Shown here: positions 5,323-7,171 of the stretch, piece by piece
How positions within the stretch are numbered: the stretch's first letter is position 1
Layout: each line of letters starts with the position of its first letter
Assembly: GCA_002404095.1 (NCBI GenBank)
Contig: DHJA01000150.1
Span: 2,558 to 9,728 of the forward strand
Length of the DNA: 7,171 bases
Reading direction: 5' to 3'
Origin: Planctomycetaceae bacterium UBA4732
GTDB lineage: Bacteria; Planctomycetota; Planctomycetia; Gemmatales; Gemmataceae
Made by a program: the position numbers and the translations under genes
Notes under the pieces: generated by a model
What the model was told of the DNA's origin: nothing
Database searches by the model: none
Seen by the model: the letters and a program-made list of their open reading frames with translations, nothing else

Positions 5323-7047
5323 TCACCGATATTTTTGCTCCTCGGTAGCGCCGATCAAATTTTGGTCCGCTGGCGGTACGGGCGCTCTACCAGCGTCGCC
5401 TTCCGCCACGGCGGGCATCGGCCGGAAGCCGATCAGAAAGACGATCGTGCAAAGGACAAGAATGCCGACCGGGGCCAGGAAAAATAGGTGCCAGTTGTTC
5501 TCGCAGTAGTCGGCGATGGGGCCGGCCACCAGGGAACTGACAAGCATTCCGAGACCGAAACTCACGAAGATGATAAGTCCCTGGGCGCTGGCGCGGATGT
5601 CCTTCGGGGCGATGCGGTCGCTGTAGATCATGCAGCCGACGAAGAAAAAACCGAAACCGAAGCCGTGCAATCCCTGCGAGGCGAGCACTAGCAACCAGGG
5701 CGCGCCTAGCGCGAAAATGGCGTACCGCAATGCCCAGGCGCCGATGCCGATGGCGATGGTCAACGTGAAGCCCAGCCGCGCCAGAGCCAAAGGCAAGACG
5801 GCCAGTACGAGGATCTCAAAACACTGGCCGATGGTCATCACCGGACCCACCCACGCCTGGGGCAGATTCAGTCCGCCTTTTTCCGTCGCGTTGGCGTCGA
5901 ACGCGGTCAGCGCTTTGGCGATTGGCCCGTCTGGTTTGGTCAAAGGTGTAACCATGTCGAGAAACGCCTGCACTTGGGCCGCGTTGATTGCTTTGGAGCC
6001 AGTCACGTCCACCGCCGTCACCACGTAATGCGCTGTGGCATTGGCGTCTTCCTGTTTCCGTTGGGCGTCGGCGTCCTTGAGAGCCTTGGCGATGGCGTCC
6101 TCGGTGCTTGGTTCCGTCTTGCCGGTTAGCACGCTCCCTACCGCGGAAAGGTCCGCCAGACGATTGGCCGACTCCTCAAGCTCCGGTTTGCTGAGCTTTT
6201 TGTTGTTATTCTTGTCGAGGAAACGCAAGACCTGCTTCGCCTGATCCGCGTCAAGGCTTGCTGCATTTTGGAGTTGTCGGAGTGACAAAGACGGTCCCGG
6301 CTCATCCCGGAAGAACTCCGGGGTGTAGACGTAATAGAACTGAAGTTCCGTCGAAACCAGGAAGGCCACCACGAGCATGACGGCAAACGACGGATAGCGC
6401 GCGAGCTTGATGGCCGTAAGGAAAGCCAAAGGGCTTTCCACCTTGGGCGACGGCGGCGTGTGCGGCAAGGTTAAGCAGAATCCGGCCATTATCACGCTGA
6501 GTACGCTGGCCACAATCAACGAATCGCCGACATTAGGTTGGTGGGGCAGTTGCGCCGCCACCTCCGGGAAATGGTCCTTGACGCCAAGCCAGAAGCCGAA
6601 AAGAAGGCAGATGATGATCCAGCCAATGGTGCCCCACAACCGGACGGCGCCGAAATCCTTCTCGGCGTTAGGCAAATGGCGGAAGGCAAGCGAATTGGTC
6701 AGCGCGACTGTCGGCGCGTAGAGCAGGCAGTGGCCCAGCATCACCCAGAAGATCCACTCATAGCTCTGGAGTTGCGACGCCCAGAACAGAAACGCGCCGC
6801 CGACGAAGTGGCTGAAAGCGAGAAACCGCTCGGTGGAGAAATAGCGGTCGGCCAGCTGGCTGGCGGCGAAAGGAGCGAGGATGTTAGCGATAGCCATGGT
6901 CATGAAAACCATGCCGAGTTTGAAGCCACCGTCCTCGCGGAAGCTCTGCAGCTTTTCCAGATAGCCCTGAAGATTGACGGCCCAGACGCCCCAGATGGCG
7001 TACTCCAGGAACATCATGATCGACAAGCGAACGCGCACCGATCCCAT
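5323..7047 (-). CDS. NupG-like nucleoside:H+ symporter with EF-hand insert
   Basis: This is a major facilitator superfamily transporter of 574 residues, most like the nucleoside:H+ symporter family (NupG/XapB). It has twelve likely membrane helices at about 9-28, 44-64, 74-93, 97-120, 136-155, 176-196, 219-242, 400-424, 426-448, 450-475, 487-511 and 519-541. Family-like motifs are VRLWGTIGWI at 135-144 and IRASAQGL at 484-491. Between helices 7 and 8, residues about 244-398 form a hydrophilic insert with a canonical EF-hand loop at D278-E289 (DKNNNKKLSKPE) and a degenerate one at 347-358. Without the insert the length is about 420, normal for NupG. NupG topology puts this loop outside the membrane. 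The proposed substrate, a nucleoside or related compound, is inferred from family only. AAGGGAGA lies 7 bases before the ATG, and a sigma70-like promoter lies further upstream. Confidence 0.9.
   Translation of the reverse strand: MGSVRVRLSIMMFLEYAIWGVWAVNLQGYLEKLQSFREDGGFKLGMVFMTMAIANILAPFAASQLADRYFSTERFLAFSHFVGGAFLFWASQLQSYEWIFWVMLGHCLLYAPTVALTNSLAFRHLPNAEKDFGAVRLWGTIGWIIICLLFGFWLGVKDHFPEVAAQLPHQPNVGDSLIVASVLSVIMAGFCLTLPHTPPSPKVESPLAFLTAIKLARYPSFAVMLVVAFLVSTELQFYYVYTPEFFRDEPGPSLSLRQLQNAASLDADQAKQVLRFLDKNNNKKLSKPELEESANRLADLSAVGSVLTGKTEPSTEDAIAKALKDADAQRKQEDANATAHYVVTAVDVTGSKAINAAQVQAFLDMVTPLTKPDGPIAKALTAFDANATEKGGLNLPQAWVGPVMTIGQCFEILVLAVLPLALARLGFTLTIAIGIGAWALRYAIFALGAPWLLVLASQGLHGFGFGFFFVGCMIYSDRIAPKDIRASAQGLIIFVSFGLGMLVSSLVAGPIADYCENNWHLFFLAPVGILVLCTIVFLIGFRPMPAVAEGDAGRAPVPPADQNLIGATEEQKYR
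5854..6318 (-). other. EF-hand domain insert within the transporter
   Basis: This is the coding stretch for residues about 244-398 of the transporter. The loop at 6181-6216 encodes DKNNNKKLSKPE, with calcium ligands expected at positions 1 (D278), 3 (N280), 5 (N282) and 12 (E289) and hydrophobic L285 at position 8, flanked by helix-forming sequence on both sides. A second loop at 5974-6009 (DVTGSKAINAAQ) has D, T and S at positions 1, 3 and 5 but Q instead of E at position 12. A third DxNxT-like stretch near residues 384-388 is irregular. EF-hands usually pair, so loops one and two may form one lobe. Confidence 0.75.
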
Positions 7048-7085
7048 CGCAGCGTCTCCCTTCGTGCCGGAACAAGATAGGTCGC

Positions 7086-7114
7086 ACTGTAGGGCAAGGC
7101 GGCGTGGTTGGCAA
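7086..7114 (-). promoter_or_regulatory. Candidate sigma70-type promoter of the transporter gene
   Basis: On the minus strand TTGCCA (7114-7109, five of six matches to TTGACA) and TACAGT (7091-7086, four of six matches to TATAAT) are separated by exactly 17 bases. The implied transcription start is about 30 bases before the ATG at 7047, leaving room for the AAGGGAGA ribosome binding site at 7062-7055. No operator was recognised. Confidence 0.45.
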
Positions 7115-7154
7115 CTAAATAATTGTGGAAATCGTCGGCCCGGTTAATGTAGGC

Positions 7155-7171
7155 CGCTCGCTCCGCGAGCG
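7155..7171. repeat. Perfect inverted repeat at the right edge
   Basis: CGCTCGC and GCGAGCG form a perfect 7-bp stem with loop TCC, ending on the last base of the window. The two bases before the stem are GC, so the stem may extend if the next bases are GC. It has the form of a short intergenic palindrome of the kind repeated through some GC-rich genomes, or it may be a terminator for an upstream gene outside the window. No T-run is visible on the left side. Confidence 0.4.

Overview
The window looks like a chromosomal segment from a planctomycete. The main reasons are a DUF1559 protein with a pilin-type N-terminus and an H-x9-DG motif, a small HEAT-repeat lipoprotein beside it, high GC content, and a cysteine-rich membrane protein of a type I associate with planctomycete genomes. 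No mobile element, CRISPR array or phage gene was seen. Gene density is high, and no gene-free stretch exceeds 300 bases.

Layout, left to right. Positions 1-3106 hold a tightly packed minus-strand gene set, read from right to left: a DUF1559 pseudopilin-like protein (2201-3106), a HEAT-repeat lipoprotein (1573-2193), an HtrA/Do-type serine protease with two PDZ domains (47-1576), and the first codons of a possible further gene at the left edge (1-50). The DUF1559 and lipoprotein genes are 7 bases apart. The other two junctions are 4-base stop/start overlaps (ATGA and GTGA), so co-transcription and translational coupling are likely. Two terminator-like hairpins lie inside this unit, one just upstream of the DUF1559 ribosome binding site and one just upstream of the protease. 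They could tune expression along the operon. Positions 3301-4023 (minus) encode a cysteine-rich membrane-anchored protein. A tRNA with anticodon CAU (4080-4152, plus) and a PA0069-type radical SAM protein (4226-5308, plus) follow. The right end (5323-7047, minus) encodes a NupG-like nucleoside:H+ symporter, convergent with the radical SAM gene. It has a good promoter and RBS upstream, and a perfect inverted repeat sits at the right edge of the window.

The most unusual element is in the transporter. Between membrane helices 7 and 8 it carries an insert of about 155 residues with one canonical EF-hand calcium-binding loop and one or two degenerate ones. From NupG topology the insert should lie outside the cytoplasmic membrane. 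Removing it leaves about 420 residues, the normal size for the family. This suggests a nucleoside (or related) transporter with an added periplasmic calcium-sensing or binding module.

How the genes work together: the left operon is plausibly an envelope unit, with an exported pilin-like protein, an anchored protein-interaction lipoprotein and an envelope protease. The right half contains unrelated single genes.
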